64,000 nucleotides of DNA from Streptomyces hygroscopicus subsp. hygroscopicus (lineage in GTDB: Bacteria; Actinomycetota; Actinomycetes; Streptomycetales; Streptomycetaceae), in assembly GCF_030269125.1 (NCBI RefSeq), contig NZ_BSSM01000004.1:310001-374000 (forward strand), in the 5' to 3' direction. Below are positions 28,325 to 37,282 of the stretch, piece after piece. The number at the start of each line of letters is the position of its first letter. Position 1 is the first letter of the stretch. The translations under genes and the position numbers were made by a program. The notes beneath the pieces were generated by a model that had not been told where the DNA came from, made no database searches, and was given only the letters and a program-made list of their open reading frames with translations.

Positions 28325-29400
28325 GTCTGGCGCGACCCGCACGCACCCGGCAGGCCACGGCCGCCCCGAAGCCTGCGCAGAAGAGCGCGAGAAGCAGTCG
28401 GGCTCCGCGGGCCGTGCCTCCCGCCGGCCGGCCGGCTGCCCGGCACCGGGCGGACCTGCTGGAGGCGATGCTGCGCATCCGGCGCTTCGAGGAACGCTGC
28501 GTCGAGCTGTACAGCGCCGCGAAGATCCGGGGCTTCGTCCACCTCTACATCGGCGAGGAGGCCGTCGCCGTCGGCGTCAACGAAGTGCTGACGCCCGAGG
28601 ACGCGGTCGTCTCCACCTATCGCGAACACGGCCACGCGCTGGCCCGCGGCATCACGGCCGAGGCCGTCATGGCCGAGATGTACGGCAAGACGACCGGGTG
28701 CAGCGGAGGGCGGGGCGGATCCATGCACCTGTTCGACGCGAGCCGCCGCTTCTACGGCGGCAGCGCCATCGTCGCCGGCGGTCTCCCCCTGGCCGCGGGT
28801 CTCGCCCTCGCCGGCCGCATGCGCGGGCAGAACCACGTCACCTGCTGCTTCTTCGGCGACGGGGCCTTCGCCGAGGGCGAGTTCCACGAGACGGCGAACC
28901 TCGCCGCGCTGTGGAATCTGCCGTTGCTGCTCGCCTGCGAGAACAACCTGTACGCCATGGGTACAGCCCTCGCCCGCGAGCACGCGCAGGCCGACCTGGC
29001 CATGCGCGCCGCCTCCTACGGCATGCCCGCCTGGGCCGTGGACGGCATGGACGCCGAAGCCGTCGAACAGGCCGCACGGCGGGCCGTCGAAGGCATCCGC
29101 GCCGGCACCGGACCCCACTTCCTGGAGTTGCGCACGTACCGCTTCCGCGCCCACTCGATGTACGACCCGGACCGCTACCGCGACAAGGCGGAGGTCGAAC
29201 AGTGGAAGGCCCGGGACCCGATCAACCGGCTGACGGACCGCATGCGCGAGGACGGCCAGCCGGTCGACGAGGAACTCGAACAGATCGAGCGACGGATCAC
29301 CGAGGAGATCGACCACGCCGTCGAAGCAGCCGAGAAGGCGCCCGAGGAGCCGGCCGAGAACCTCCTCCGCCATGTCACCAGTGCTCGGCAGGGAGGGTGA
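28321..29400 (+). CDS. 2-oxoacid/acetoin dehydrogenase E1 alpha subunit
   Basis: A 359-residue thiamine-diphosphate-binding subunit. The first 40 residues are a basic Ala/Pro-rich extension; the E1 alpha fold starts near [15 protein letters not shown]. The TPP/Mg motif is [20 protein letters not shown] from about residue 179, followed by ENNLYAMG. The phosphorylation-loop-like [14 protein letters not shown] is also present. It is closest by eye to AcoA/PdhA-type subunits. It would decarboxylate pyruvate, acetoin or another 2-oxo compound together with the beta subunit encoded next. Overlap with the upstream stop implies co-translation. Confidence 0.94.
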   Translation: MSLARPARTRQATAAPKPAQKSARSSRAPRAVPPAGRPAARHRADLLEAMLRIRRFEERCVELYSAAKIRGFVHLYIGEEAVAVGVNEVLTPEDAVVSTYREHGHALARGITAEAVMAEMYGKTTGCSGGRGGSMHLFDASRRFYGGSAIVAGGLPLAAGLALAGRMRGQNHVTCCFFGDGAFAEGEFHETANLAALWNLPLLLACENNLYAMGTALAREHAQADLAMRAASYGMPAWAVDGMDAEAVEQAARRAVEGIRAGTGPHFLELRTYRFRAHSMYDPDRYRDKAEVEQWKARDPINRLTDRMREDGQPVDEELEQIERRITEEIDHAVEAAEKAPEEPAENLLRHVTSARQGG

Positions 29401-29407
29401 GTCGGCT

Positions 29408-30403
29408 GTGGGCGCCAGCGGGACGGCAGAGCCGAAGACGACCTACCGGGAGGCGATGCGCGAGGCGATCCGGGAGGCCCTGCGCTCGGACGACCGCGTC
29501 TTTCTCATGGGCGAGGACGTGGGCCGCTACGGCGGATGCTTCGGCGTCAGCTTCGGCCTCCTGGAGGAGTTCGGCCCCGAACGCGTCCGCGACACCCCCC
29601 TGTCGGAGTCCGCGTTCGTGGGCGCCGGCATCGGCGCGGCCCTGGCCGGGATGCGGCCCATCGTCGAGATCATGACGGTCAACTTCAGCCTGCTGGCGCT
29701 GGACCAGATCCTCAACAACGCCGCCACCCTGCTGCACATGTCCGGGGGCCAGCTGCCCGTGCCGATCGTCATCCGGATGACCACGGGCGCCGGACGGCAG
29801 CTCGCCGCCCAGCACTCGCACAGCCTTGAGGGTTGGTACGCCCACATCCCCGGCATCCGGGTCCTCGCCCCCGCCACCATCGAGGACGCCCGCCACATGC
29901 TGGCTCCGGCGCTCGCCGACCCCGATCCGGTCCTGATCTTCGAGCACGGAAGCCTGTACGGACTCGCCGGCGAACTCCGCCCGCCCACCCGCCCCGTGGA
30001 CCTGGACCACGCCGCGATCCGCAGGCCCGGAACCGACATCTCCCTCATCACGTACGGCGGTTCGCTGCCCAAAGCCCTCGCCGCGGCGGACGAACTTGCC
30101 GCCGAGGGCGTCGACGCCGAGGTGATCGACCTGCGTACGCTCCGGCCCCTGGACGACGCGGCCGTCGCCGCCTCCGTGGCTCGTACCCACCGTGCGGTGC
30201 TCGTCGACGAGGCCTGGCGCACCGGAAGTCTCGCCGCGGAGGTGTCCGCCCGTATCGCCGAGCGGTCGTTCTACGAACTGGACGCACCCGTCGAGCGGGT
30301 GTGCAGCGCGGAGGTGCCCATTCCCTACGCCCGGCGGCTGGAGGAAGCCGCTCTGCCGCAGAGCGCCGACATCGTCGCGGCCGCACACCGGGCGGTGGAC
30401 TGA
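29408..30403 (+). CDS. 2-oxoacid/acetoin dehydrogenase E1 beta subunit
   Basis: About 331 residues of transketolase-type E1 beta. It has [46 protein letters not shown] and the C-terminal transketolase domain ([41 protein letters not shown]). The GTG at 29408 is chosen because GGGAGG lies 11 bases upstream; an ATG at 29372 would overlap E1 alpha by 29 bases and lacks a ribosome site. It sits between E1 alpha and E2, as in aco, pdh and bkd operons. Confidence 0.93.
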   Translation: MGASGTAEPKTTYREAMREAIREALRSDDRVFLMGEDVGRYGGCFGVSFGLLEEFGPERVRDTPLSESAFVGAGIGAALAGMRPIVEIMTVNFSLLALDQILNNAATLLHMSGGQLPVPIVIRMTTGAGRQLAAQHSHSLEGWYAHIPGIRVLAPATIEDARHMLAPALADPDPVLIFEHGSLYGLAGELRPPTRPVDLDHAAIRRPGTDISLITYGGSLPKALAAADELAAEGVDAEVIDLRTLRPLDDAAVAASVARTHRAVLVDEAWRTGSLAAEVSARIAERSFYELDAPVERVCSAEVPIPYARRLEEAALPQSADIVAAAHRAVD

Positions 30404-30406
30404 ACC

Positions 30407-31741
30407 ATGGCCGAGTTCACCATGCCCTCCCTGGGCGCCGACATGGACGAGGGCACGCTCCAGGAATGGCTCGTACAGCCCGGTGACGTGGTGCGCAAGG
30501 GCGATCCGGTGGCTGTCGTCGAAACCGCGAAGTCCGCGATCGAAGTGGAGTGCTTCGAGACCGGCAGGATGGGGGAGCTGCTCGTCGAGCCGGGCACGAC
30601 GGTGCCGGTCGGCACGCCGCTCGCGCTGATCGAACCGACGGCGGAGGGCGCCGGGAAACCCCGGAAGACCGAGGACGAACCGCCGGTCCGGCCCGTGCCC
30701 GCCCCGGTGTCCGCGCCGACCGCGGGCCAGGACCGCGGGCACATCGAGGCAGGCCCCCTGGTCCGACACCTCGCGGAGCAGACGGGCGTCGATCTGGAGG
30801 CCGTCCGGGGATCCGGGCCCGGGGGGCGCCTCACCCGGACCGACGTCGAGCAGGCGGCGGCCGCCACGACGGCGGCTGCGCGGGCGCGGGTACGGGCCAC
30901 CCCGCTTGCCCGTCGGCTTGCCGCCGAACGGGACATCGACCTGGCCACGGTGACCGGCACCGGCGGGGACTTCGCCATCCGTGCCGCGGACGTACGCGAG
31001 GCGGCCCCCCGCCCCGAGGCCCCGCCCCCGCGGCACCCCGCCGCCCCGGGGCGTCCCGCGCACCCTCCGGAGGACCGGACGGCAGCCATGCGCCGGGCGA
31101 TCGCCGGCCTGATGACCCGCGCCAACCGGGACATCCCGCACTACTACCTGTCCACCACGATCGACATGGCCCCGGCGATGGAGTGGCTCCACGAACACAA
31201 CCGGCGCATCCCCGTCGCCGAGCGGATACTCCCTGCGGCCCTGCTGCTCAAGGCAGCCGCCCTGGCGGCCCGAGAGGTGCCCTCGCTCAACGGCTTCTGG
31301 GCCGACGACCGTTTCACCGCCGGCGAGGGCGTACACCTCGGCGTAGCCGTGTCCCTGCGCGGCGGAGGTCTCGTCGCCCCCGCCCTGCACGACGCCGACG
31401 CCCTCGAACTCGGGGAGCTGATGACAGCCCTGAAGGACCTGGTCGCGCGCGCCCGCACGGGCAGGCTGCGCGGCTCCGAAGTGTCCGACCCCACGATCAC
31501 GGTCACCAATCTCGGTGATCAGGGCGTGGAAACGGTCTTCGGCGTCATCTACCCGCCACAAGTCGCCCTGGTCGGCTTCGGACGGATTGTCGACCGGCCG
31601 TGCGCGGTCGACGGCCTGCTGGGGGTACGGCCCGTCGTCACGGCCACCCTGTCCGCAGACCACCGAGCGACGGACGGCGCCGTCGGAGCGCACTACCTCA
31701 CGGCCGTCGACCACCTCCTGCGCAACCCGGAGCAGCTGTGA
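30407..31741 (+). CDS. Dihydrolipoamide acyltransferase (E2)
   Basis: A 444-residue E2 core protein. The N-terminal lipoyl domain has the lipoylated Lys in VVETAKSAIEVE (Lys about 42). Next come two regions that each look like a peripheral subunit-binding domain: GPLVRHLAEQTGVDLEAVRGSG with GGRLTRTDV (about residues 110-150), and ATPLARRLAAERDIDLATVTGTG (about 165-200). The catalytic domain (RAIAGLMTRANRDIPHYYLS, DHRATDGAVGAHYL) carries the expected HRxxDG motif. It accepts the acyl group from E1 and passes it to CoA. Two binding domains in tandem is unusual for bacterial E2. No E3 gene is in the window. Confidence 0.93.
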   Translation: MAEFTMPSLGADMDEGTLQEWLVQPGDVVRKGDPVAVVETAKSAIEVECFETGRMGELLVEPGTTVPVGTPLALIEPTAEGAGKPRKTEDEPPVRPVPAPVSAPTAGQDRGHIEAGPLVRHLAEQTGVDLEAVRGSGPGGRLTRTDVEQAAAATTAAARARVRATPLARRLAAERDIDLATVTGTGGDFAIRAADVREAAPRPEAPPPRHPAAPGRPAHPPEDRTAAMRRAIAGLMTRANRDIPHYYLSTTIDMAPAMEWLHEHNRRIPVAERILPAALLLKAAALAAREVPSLNGFWADDRFTAGEGVHLGVAVSLRGGGLVAPALHDADALELGELMTALKDLVARARTGRLRGSEVSDPTITVTNLGDQGVETVFGVIYPPQVALVGFGRIVDRPCAVDGLLGVRPVVTATLSADHRATDGAVGAHYLTAVDHLLRNPEQL

Positions 31742-31983
31742 ACCGAACCGAGGCACTCGACGCGGTCAAGGAGTCGATCGCCCAGGCCGTCCCCGACGCC
31801 GACCTGGCCGGGCTGGGGCTCGACGACCCCTTCAGGGACGCCCTCGAAATGGACTCGCTCGACTTCCTCGGCTTCATCGAGATCCTCAGCGAACGCACCG
31901 GCGTCCGCATCGACGACGAGGACACCCCCCGCCTCACCACGCTCTCCGGCAGCGCCGACCTTCTCGTCGCCCGCACCGAGTGA
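31738..31983 (+). CDS. Acyl carrier protein
   Basis: An 81-residue phosphopantetheine carrier. The motif EMDSLDFLGFIEILSERTG has the modifiable Ser in the DSLD context, followed by the acidic helix III region IDDEDTPRLTTLSG. Length and charge are typical. The GTG at 31738 overlaps the E2 stop by 4 bp, so it is part of the dehydrogenase operon. An ACP there is unexpected: 2-oxoacid dehydrogenases normally hand acyl groups to CoA. It may receive the acyl group from E2 or be loaded by the synthetase at the operon start; both are inference. Confidence 0.92.
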   Translation: MNRTEALDAVKESIAQAVPDADLAGLGLDDPFRDALEMDSLDFLGFIEILSERTGVRIDDEDTPRLTTLSGSADLLVARTE

Positions 31984-32073
31984 CGGGCGCCGTTGCCCTG
32001 GTCGGCACGGCAAGCGGGTTCCGGCTGAACCGGATCACCGCCGAGTGCCGCTCTCGTCGCGGCTGCTGCCGGG

Positions 32074-33564
32074 CTACGTCCCCCGGTACAGCCGGTCGAG
32101 GTCGACGAGCACGACATGCCCGTTGGCTTCGGCCGCGCGGAGCGCGGACGTGAAGCCGACTCCGCTGTAGCAGGCGGGTCGGGTGTGGGCGACGTCCTCG
32201 CCGTGGGCGGCGAGGAGGTCGAGGAGGTGACGGAGTTGTTCCAGGTGGTGCAGGTCCATGACCTGGTCCCAGCGCGCCGCACCCACGGACAGCAGGGCCG
32301 AGGGACGTGTGCCGGCCGGGCCGCGTACGACCACCTCCGCTTGCGTGTCGGGGCCGGCACGGCGCGTCGGGTCGGGGAGCGATCCGTAGGCGGCCGTCGC
32401 GGGCCGCGCGCCGAAGACAGCCGGGTCGGCGAAGTCCATGACCCAGTCCCGGCAGATCCGCGCGAAATGGGGGCCGACCACAGCGGAGTCGAAGACGGGA
32501 CGCATGCGCCGCCAGACCTCGTCGCCGCCCTGCTGCTCCAGCGCCGGGCGACGGGACCAGACGGCAGCGTGCTCGAAGGCCAGCAGCGGTTCGGTGATGC
32601 GCAGCCGGACCAGGTTCGGACGGAAGGCGTCGGGCTCGCCGTGCAGCAGACCGTTGTCCCGCAACAGCGCCAGACAGCGGGCGGCATCGGTGAGCGGAGC
32701 GCCGAGGTGCTCCGCGATCTCGCCCTGTGTCGAGCAGCCCGAGGCGATGGCGGCGAGTGCGGAGTGGCACAGTGCGCGGTCCCAGTGGTCGGTCTCCTCC
32801 TGCAGCAGGTGATGTGCCTCGAGGAACAAGGGAGTCCGGGGGTTGAGCACCGTTGTGCACACCCAGGCGTCGAAGTCGTCCGGCCCGCCGGGCGCGCGTT
32901 CCCCGCCGTAGCCCCAGTAAGCGGGCGTTCCGCCGACGACGGCATGGACCAGCAGCGCGAGGCGGGGATCGTCGATGTCCCACAGCCGCGCGGCCTGACG
33001 GTAGTCCAGCGGGCGGAGGGTGAGTTGCAGGTCGGTCAGCTCGCGCAGCGGTGAGGCCGCGCTGAACAGTCGGTGCATCACCGGCAGGGTGCTGCCGCTC
33101 AGCACCAGGCGGGCGCGGTTGCCGGGGTCCGTCTCGCGCAGACGCCGGTAGGCGCTGTGGATGGCGGAGGGCAGCGGGGGACTCTGCCGTACGAGGTCGG
33201 GGAACTCGTCGATGACGATCGGGACCGGCCGCCGGTCTCCCAGCGCGAGCAACGCGTCGACGGCCTCCCCCCAGTCGTGCCAGGGGCTCGCCGGCCTCGT
33301 GCCCGTGAACTGGGACACTTCGTCGGCGAGCCGACGCAGGGACTCGGCCTGGGTCGCCGACTGCGCTCCGAAGTAGAAGCCGCCCAGGGCTGCGGTGAGA
33401 GTCTTCAGGAGGTACGTCTTGCCCTGCCGCAGCCGTCCCGACACCACGCCGAGGCCGGGTCCGGGCCGGGTGTCACCGGCGAACGCGACGAGCGCGTCCC
33501 ACTCGGCGTCGCGGTCGAAGACCGTCTTCGGCTTCGCGGGACGGGAAACGTCGGACGGCGACAC
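32074..33564 (-). CDS. Archaeal-type (DEXX-box) AAA ATPase
   Basis: A 496-residue P-loop ATPase of the archaeal ATPase/STAND-like family. Walker A-like VSGRLRQGKTYLLKTL lies near residue 45; a Walker B/sensor pattern is PIVIDEFPDLV; RLVLSGSTLPVMHRLF resembles sensor I. A winged-helix stretch (GCSTQGEIAEHLGAPLTDAARCLALL) and a C-terminal domain with RWDQVMDLHHLEQLRHLL follow, as in DUF234-type proteins. The Walker A Gly-Lys is intact (RQGKTY), though the loop is GRLRQGKT rather than GxxGxGKT. GTG 33564 is chosen for the GGGGAGAA just upstream. Biological role unknown. Confidence 0.88.
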   Translation of the reverse strand: MSPSDVSRPAKPKTVFDRDAEWDALVAFAGDTRPGPGLGVVSGRLRQGKTYLLKTLTAALGGFYFGAQSATQAESLRRLADEVSQFTGTRPASPWHDWGEAVDALLALGDRRPVPIVIDEFPDLVRQSPPLPSAIHSAYRRLRETDPGNRARLVLSGSTLPVMHRLFSAASPLRELTDLQLTLRPLDYRQAARLWDIDDPRLALLVHAVVGGTPAYWGYGGERAPGGPDDFDAWVCTTVLNPRTPLFLEAHHLLQEETDHWDRALCHSALAAIASGCSTQGEIAEHLGAPLTDAARCLALLRDNGLLHGEPDAFRPNLVRLRITEPLLAFEHAAVWSRRPALEQQGGDEVWRRMRPVFDSAVVGPHFARICRDWVMDFADPAVFGARPATAAYGSLPDPTRRAGPDTQAEVVVRGPAGTRPSALLSVGAARWDQVMDLHHLEQLRHLLDLLAAHGEDVAHTRPACYSGVGFTSALRAAEANGHVVLVDLDRLYRGT

Positions 33565-33805
33565 GACTTCTCCCCTCGCTCGGCGGCGCTCCTGCCACCA
33601 GTACAACGTCGATTGCCGCGCACCGCGACAGGAGCGGCCACGCTCGGACAGCAGGTCAGGCCCTGAGGGCGCCGCCTCCGTCGCCCGAGGCGTCTCGGCC
33701 CGTCAGTTCCTGTCCGCCGTGCCCGCGTCCGTCGTGGACCTGCGGTTCCGCGCGCCGAACGAGTCTGCCGGTCGGTGGTACGCACCCCCGCGGTGGCGGC
33801 CGGCC

Positions 33806-34471
33806 CTACGCGACCCTGTCGTCGACGGCGTAGTCGATCAGCGGCCTGACGGTGACGACCCCGTCCACGCCGTTGGCGAGTCGTTCGGCGATCTGGGCGG
33901 TGCTGCGGTTCTCGACCTCGCCGCGCAGGGTGACGACACCGTCGTGAACATGGACCTGTACTTCCGTGCCGCCCAGTCGCAGCATCCCCCTCAGTACGTC
34001 GTCGCGGATCTCCTCGCGGATCTCGTCGTCAGGGCGCAGGAAGACGCGCAGCAGGTCCGAGCGGCTGACGATGCCGATGATCCGGTCGGTCTCGTCCACG
34101 ACCACCAGCCGCCTGACCCGGTGATGGTCCATCGTCCGGGCCGCCTGGGCGACCGGCCAGTCGGCGTGCGCGGTGACCACGGGTGTGGTCATCAGCCCGG
34201 CGGCGTTCTCCGCACGCGCCTTGGCCCTCTCGTGCGGCCATCCGGCGGGTACTTCCCGCTCGCCGTCCCCCTTGGGCTGCTCGGTCTGCTTGCGGAGCAG
34301 GTCGGCTTCGGAGACCAGTCCCATGGGCGCACCACGTGCGTCGGCCACGGGTACGGCGCTGATGCCGTGGGTGGTCAGGACGGAGGTGATCTCCTTGAAC
34401 GGGGTGTCAGGGCCGATGGTGACGACATCGCGTGTCATCACTTCGCTGACGGTGCTGTGCTGGGCGGACAT
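33806..34471 (-). CDS. CBS-BON domain protein
   Basis: About 221 residues: two CBS domains (VSEVMTRDVVTIGPDTPFKEIT, GISAVPVADARGAPMGLVSEADLL; then LMTTPVVTAHADWPVAQAARTM, VRRLVVVDETDRIIGIVSRSDLL) and a C-terminal BON domain (QVHVHDGVVTLRGEVENRSTAQIAERLANGVDGVVTV). CBS pairs bind adenine nucleotides; BON suggests association with membranes or lipids. GGAAGGAA precedes the ATG at 34471. Proteins of this kind are often stress- or dormancy-linked in actinobacteria, consistent with the Hsp20 gene directly upstream on the same strand. Confidence 0.93.
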   Translation of the reverse strand: MSAQHSTVSEVMTRDVVTIGPDTPFKEITSVLTTHGISAVPVADARGAPMGLVSEADLLRKQTEQPKGDGEREVPAGWPHERAKARAENAAGLMTTPVVTAHADWPVAQAARTMDHHRVRRLVVVDETDRIIGIVSRSDLLRVFLRPDDEIREEIRDDVLRGMLRLGGTEVQVHVHDGVVTLRGEVENRSTAQIAERLANGVDGVVTVRPLIDYAVDDRVA

Positions 34472-34620
34472 CGTGACAGTTCCTTCCTGCGTGCGCGCGT
34501 CGCGCGGACGCCGGCTCGCGCCTCCTGCTCCGGCCTCACCGAACGCCGTCACCGGGGGAGGACCCGAGGCGCGAAGGCAGCCGTCCGACCCGTCGATCGC
34601 GTCCCTGCGGACGCGGTGGT

Positions 34621-35079
34621 TCAGCCCTCGATCTCGATGTGATGGGGCTTGGCCGCCTGAGCCTTGGGGACGGCGACGGTGAGGATGCCGTCGGCAAGGG
34701 TGGCGTGCACGTCCTCCGTCCTGACGTCGGTGGGCAGCAGAGCCCGGTACTCGAACTGTCCGGAGCGGCGTGTGGTGCGGCGCAGGACGCCTTCCCGTTC
34801 GCGCTCCTTCAGCTCCCCGGTGATGTGCAGTTCCCGTCCGCTGACCTCGACGTTGATGTCCTCGCGCTTGATGCCGGGCAGTTCGCACTCGATCTTGTAG
34901 GCATCGTCGGTCTCGCTCAGGTCGGCCAGCGGCGCCCAGGCCATGGACTCCGTCCAGGACGGGGCGGCGGACTCCAGGAACCGGTTCATCCGTTCGAAGA
35001 ACTCGTCGAACTCGGCGGCCAGCGGCGGGTAGGCCCGCTCCAGCAGGTGGCCGTGCCGGTGTCGTGCGGGCAGAGTCAT
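34621..35079 (-). CDS. Hsp20 family small heat-shock protein
   Basis: A 152-residue holdase chaperone. The alpha-crystallin domain runs from about residue 45 (ADLSETDDAYKIECELPGIKREDINVEV, ELHITGELKERE, FEYRALLPTDVRTEDVHATLADGILTVAVPK). The C-terminal tail has IEIEG, an I-x-I oligomerisation motif. GGAGGTGA six bases before ATG 35079 fixes the start; longer in-frame starts are less likely. It precedes the CBS-BON gene on the same strand with a 150-bp gap. Confidence 0.95.
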   Translation of the reverse strand: MTLPARHRHGHLLERAYPPLAAEFDEFFERMNRFLESAAPSWTESMAWAPLADLSETDDAYKIECELPGIKREDINVEVSGRELHITGELKEREREGVLRRTTRRSGQFEYRALLPTDVRTEDVHATLADGILTVAVPKAQAAKPHHIEIEG

Positions 35080-35579
35080 GAGGCTCACCTCCGCGGATGT
35101 GAACTCCGAAAGCCATGTGACTCCCTCGCTCTCCATCATGAGCGGAGGCCGCCCGGTCTGCGACTCGCACCCGCACGGCGCGGTCGCCGTGGGAGGGCGC
35201 GCTGTGACGGCCGACGACCTCAGGCCGTGCGAAGGGCGGACGGGGCCGTCCGTCCCGCGGCGGAACGGCCGCCCTCACGGACGCCGAGCCGGGATCAGCA
35301 GTGGGAACGCCGGACAGCCGAGCCGGTTACTCGATGTAGATGTCGAGCACCCGTGCGGTCGAACACTTCGGAGACACGGCGACCGGCGGCTGCCTCGACG
35401 ACAGCTTCGCCTACGGCTTCCGCGCACTCGGCCGCAGCGCGGCCTCGACACCAGACCCGGCACGGACGCGGCGCCGAAGGTTCCGCATCCGCCCGGTCCG
35501 GGAGGCACGGGCCGATGCCGTCGGGCCCCTTCCGGGCGGGGGCGGCCGCCTGCGGCGACTCGCGTGAGATCATCCGTGC
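35080..35579. other. Intergenic region upstream of hsp20
   Basis: 500 bases between divergent hsp20 and a small unknown gene. No perfect HAIR or CIRCE element was recognised, and no convincing gene on either strand. Confidence 0.45.
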
Positions 35580-35867
35580 ATGAGCAGCGATCCGGAAGTA
35601 AGCGCTCTGGCGATCAACGTCGTGATCCCGCAGCCGCTCCGCTGGACGGACACCCGACGCGGCGAAGCGTTCACGCTGACCACGCTCAACGTCCGGCTCC
35701 TCCCGGACGGTCATCTCGCCGTGAAGGCCTACGGCAGACCGGTCGGTGGCGGTCGCGGCGCATACGTCTCGTTCCCGGTGCCCGACAGACCCGAACTGGC
35801 GGCCCTGGTCTCCGAAGCTGCCGGCCGTGCCGGGGCGTTGTGGGCCGCCCATCGTGGTCTCGCCTGA
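35580..35867 (+). CDS. Small hypothetical protein
   Basis: A 95-residue soluble protein with normal coding bias (MSSDPEVSALAINVVIPQPL; then FTLTTLNVRLLPDGHLAVKAYGRPV). It looks like a single beta-rich domain ending in a helix (LAALVSEAAGRAGALWAAH). No family is recognised and no signal or membrane segment is seen. A weak ribosome site is present. No operon partner. Confidence 0.62.
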   Translation: MSSDPEVSALAINVVIPQPLRWTDTRRGEAFTLTTLNVRLLPDGHLAVKAYGRPVGGGRGAYVSFPVPDRPELAALVSEAAGRAGALWAAHRGLA

Positions 35868-36137
35868 TCTTCGGGCGCGTATGGAGGTCGTGATCGGTCT
35901 GCGGCAAACGCCTCGCGGCGGGGCCTGGACCGGCGACCCACCGCGTGACGCGACCTGCGACCACCTGACGAGGACGGGAAGTTCGTCGAACGACACCTGC
36001 CGACCGGGGAGTACGACCCGCACCCGGAGCGGCTGCGACAGCGGTTCGAGGGCGTGATCCGGCGCTTCGGTCCCGGCGGGCCGGTGGCCGGAGACGCCGC
36101 GGGGGTTATGAGCCTGGTCCCCTGCGCACATCCGCTT

Positions 36138-36179
36138 GTTGCGGTTGCGGTTGCGGTTGCGGTTGCGGTTGCGGTTGCG
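36138..36179. repeat. (GTTGCG)7 hexanucleotide repeat
   Basis: Seven perfect head-to-tail copies of GTTGCG, then GT. It lies outside any supported gene. In one plus frame it would encode Val-Ala repeats. Such a microsatellite is prone to slippage. Confidence 0.95.
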
Positions 36180-36291
36180 GTGACGCGGGCGGATTCGAGG
36201 CCCTCTGGCAGCCGGTCGCCCGGGTCCAGGCCAGGGGCAGCCGGCCCCGCCCCGCGACCGGGCCGCGCGAGGTGGCGAGCCCGCAGCGGAC

Positions 36292-36327
36292 CTGGTGCGG
36301 GCGACAAGCCTCCGGCGCCCGCACCAG
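36292..36327. repeat. Perfect 12-bp inverted repeat
   Basis: CTGGTGCGGGCG at 36292-36303 and its exact complement CGCCCGCACCAG at 36316-36327, separated by 12 bases. It could form a stable hairpin. No T-run follows and no gene ends here, so a terminator role is doubtful. Confidence 0.7.
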
Positions 36328-36794
36328 ATGATGGAACTCCGGTCCGGCGGACCCGGCTTCGAACAGCGGGAACCGGACGATCTCCGCATGCCGACGGGCG
36401 GCGTCCCCCTTGTTCCTCGCGGCCTCGCAGAGGGCCGCTGACCTCCGGGCCCGGCATGGCTGCCCCCTGTCGAGCGGATGACCCGAGGTGATGTCACCGG
36501 GCCCGAGGAGTGCCGCCGGAGCCGGACGACGGCCGCGACCAGACGCCGGTCAGGGTCCGCGACATCCGCCGCCGGAGCACCTGATGCCGGGGGAGCTGTC
36601 CGGCGGCGCGACCGGACGGCTCGGTCGACCAGGGTTACGAGGTTGCAACAACGGTTGCGCCCGCCGGTTGCGCTGTCGGTCGCGCCTTCCGTCGAGCGGT
36701 GGAGGCCCTCCCCGGCCGGGGCCCCTCGGACGTCGGCCGGGGACGGCCTGGCCGGCGGGCGGACGTGTGCCCGGTGACGTCTGAGCAGCGCTGC

Positions 36795-37181
36795 TCAGAC
36801 GAAGAACGCGTTCATGCCAGGGACATCGGACAGGTACGTCTCGATGCTCGCGATCCTGCCGCCACGAAGGCGGCAGACGGTGGAGAGGTGCTCGTCCAGC
36901 CGGACCTCGCCCCGGCGGGCGGTGTTGTGCAGGGACAGGGCCATGTTCTCCGCGCTGACCAGGATGTGCAGCAGTTCGAAGCGGAGACCGTAGGAGGCGA
37001 TCTTTTTCGCCCGCTCGACGACCGCCTCCGCGCCTTCCGCCGTACCGGAGACGGTGTTGTCACCGGGGAGCGTCCAGGTGGCGTCGTCGGTGAGCAGGTT
37101 CCGGATGCCTTCCCAGTCACGGGCGGTGAGACAGGCGTGGAACGTCTTGCCGAGCTGGTGCTGGACCTCGTACTGGGCCAT
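36795..37181 (-). CDS. SnoaL/NTF2-like protein
   Basis: A 128-residue NTF2-fold protein of the SnoaL-like group. It has FHACLTARDWEGIRNLLTDDATWTLPGDN, the family's N-terminal helix and acid-pocket strand, then VVERAKKIASYGLRFELLHIL and RGGRIASIETYLSDV. Such proteins act as small hydrolases, isomerases or binding proteins. AAGGAG precedes ATG 37181. It is divergent from a TetR gene, with two operator copies in the gap, so it is almost certainly the regulator's target. Confidence 0.9.
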   Translation of the reverse strand: MAQYEVQHQLGKTFHACLTARDWEGIRNLLTDDATWTLPGDNTVSGTAEGAEAVVERAKKIASYGLRFELLHILVSAENMALSLHNTARRGEVRLDEHLSTVCRLRGGRIASIETYLSDVPGMNAFFV

Positions 37182-37203
37182 CGGGTATCTCCTTGAGGTG
37201 ATG

Positions 37204-37273
37204 CTTAAAGCGACGAACTCCGCTTTAAGTACTCTAGGTGGCCCGCTCGCTAAAGCGCAAACCAATGCTTTAA
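37204..37273. promoter_or_regulatory. Two-copy TetR operator, TTAAAGC-N10-GCTTTAA
   Basis: Site 1: CTTAAAGCG (37204-37212) and CGCTTTAAG (37221-37229), perfect 9-bp arms. Site 2: CTAAAGC (37250-37256) and GCTTTAA (37267-37273), one mismatch, same spacing. Both lie between the divergent SnoaL and tetR genes. Site 2 ends about nine bases before the tetR ATG. Confidence 0.8.
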
Positions 37274-37282
37274 GGTGGAGGG

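Larger units (their letters stand above)
35868..36794. other. Gene-free stretch with hexamer repeat and hairpin
   Basis: About 930 bases without a complete gene. Short protein-like pieces occur, such as a plus-strand frame DGKFVERHLPTGEYDPHPER before 36054 and MMELRSGGPGFEQREPDDLR near 36330-36390, suggesting decayed coding sequence of unknown origin. The hexamer repeat at 36138 and the 12-bp inverted repeat at 36292 are listed separately. Confidence 0.5.

Noticed and set aside
29375..31756. 793-codon minus-strand frame across E1 beta and E2
   Set aside because: Shadow of the clearly recognisable dehydrogenase genes; no domain in its translation.
36292..36327. Intrinsic terminator
   Set aside because: No supported gene ends just before it and there is no T-run; it is kept only as an inverted repeat.
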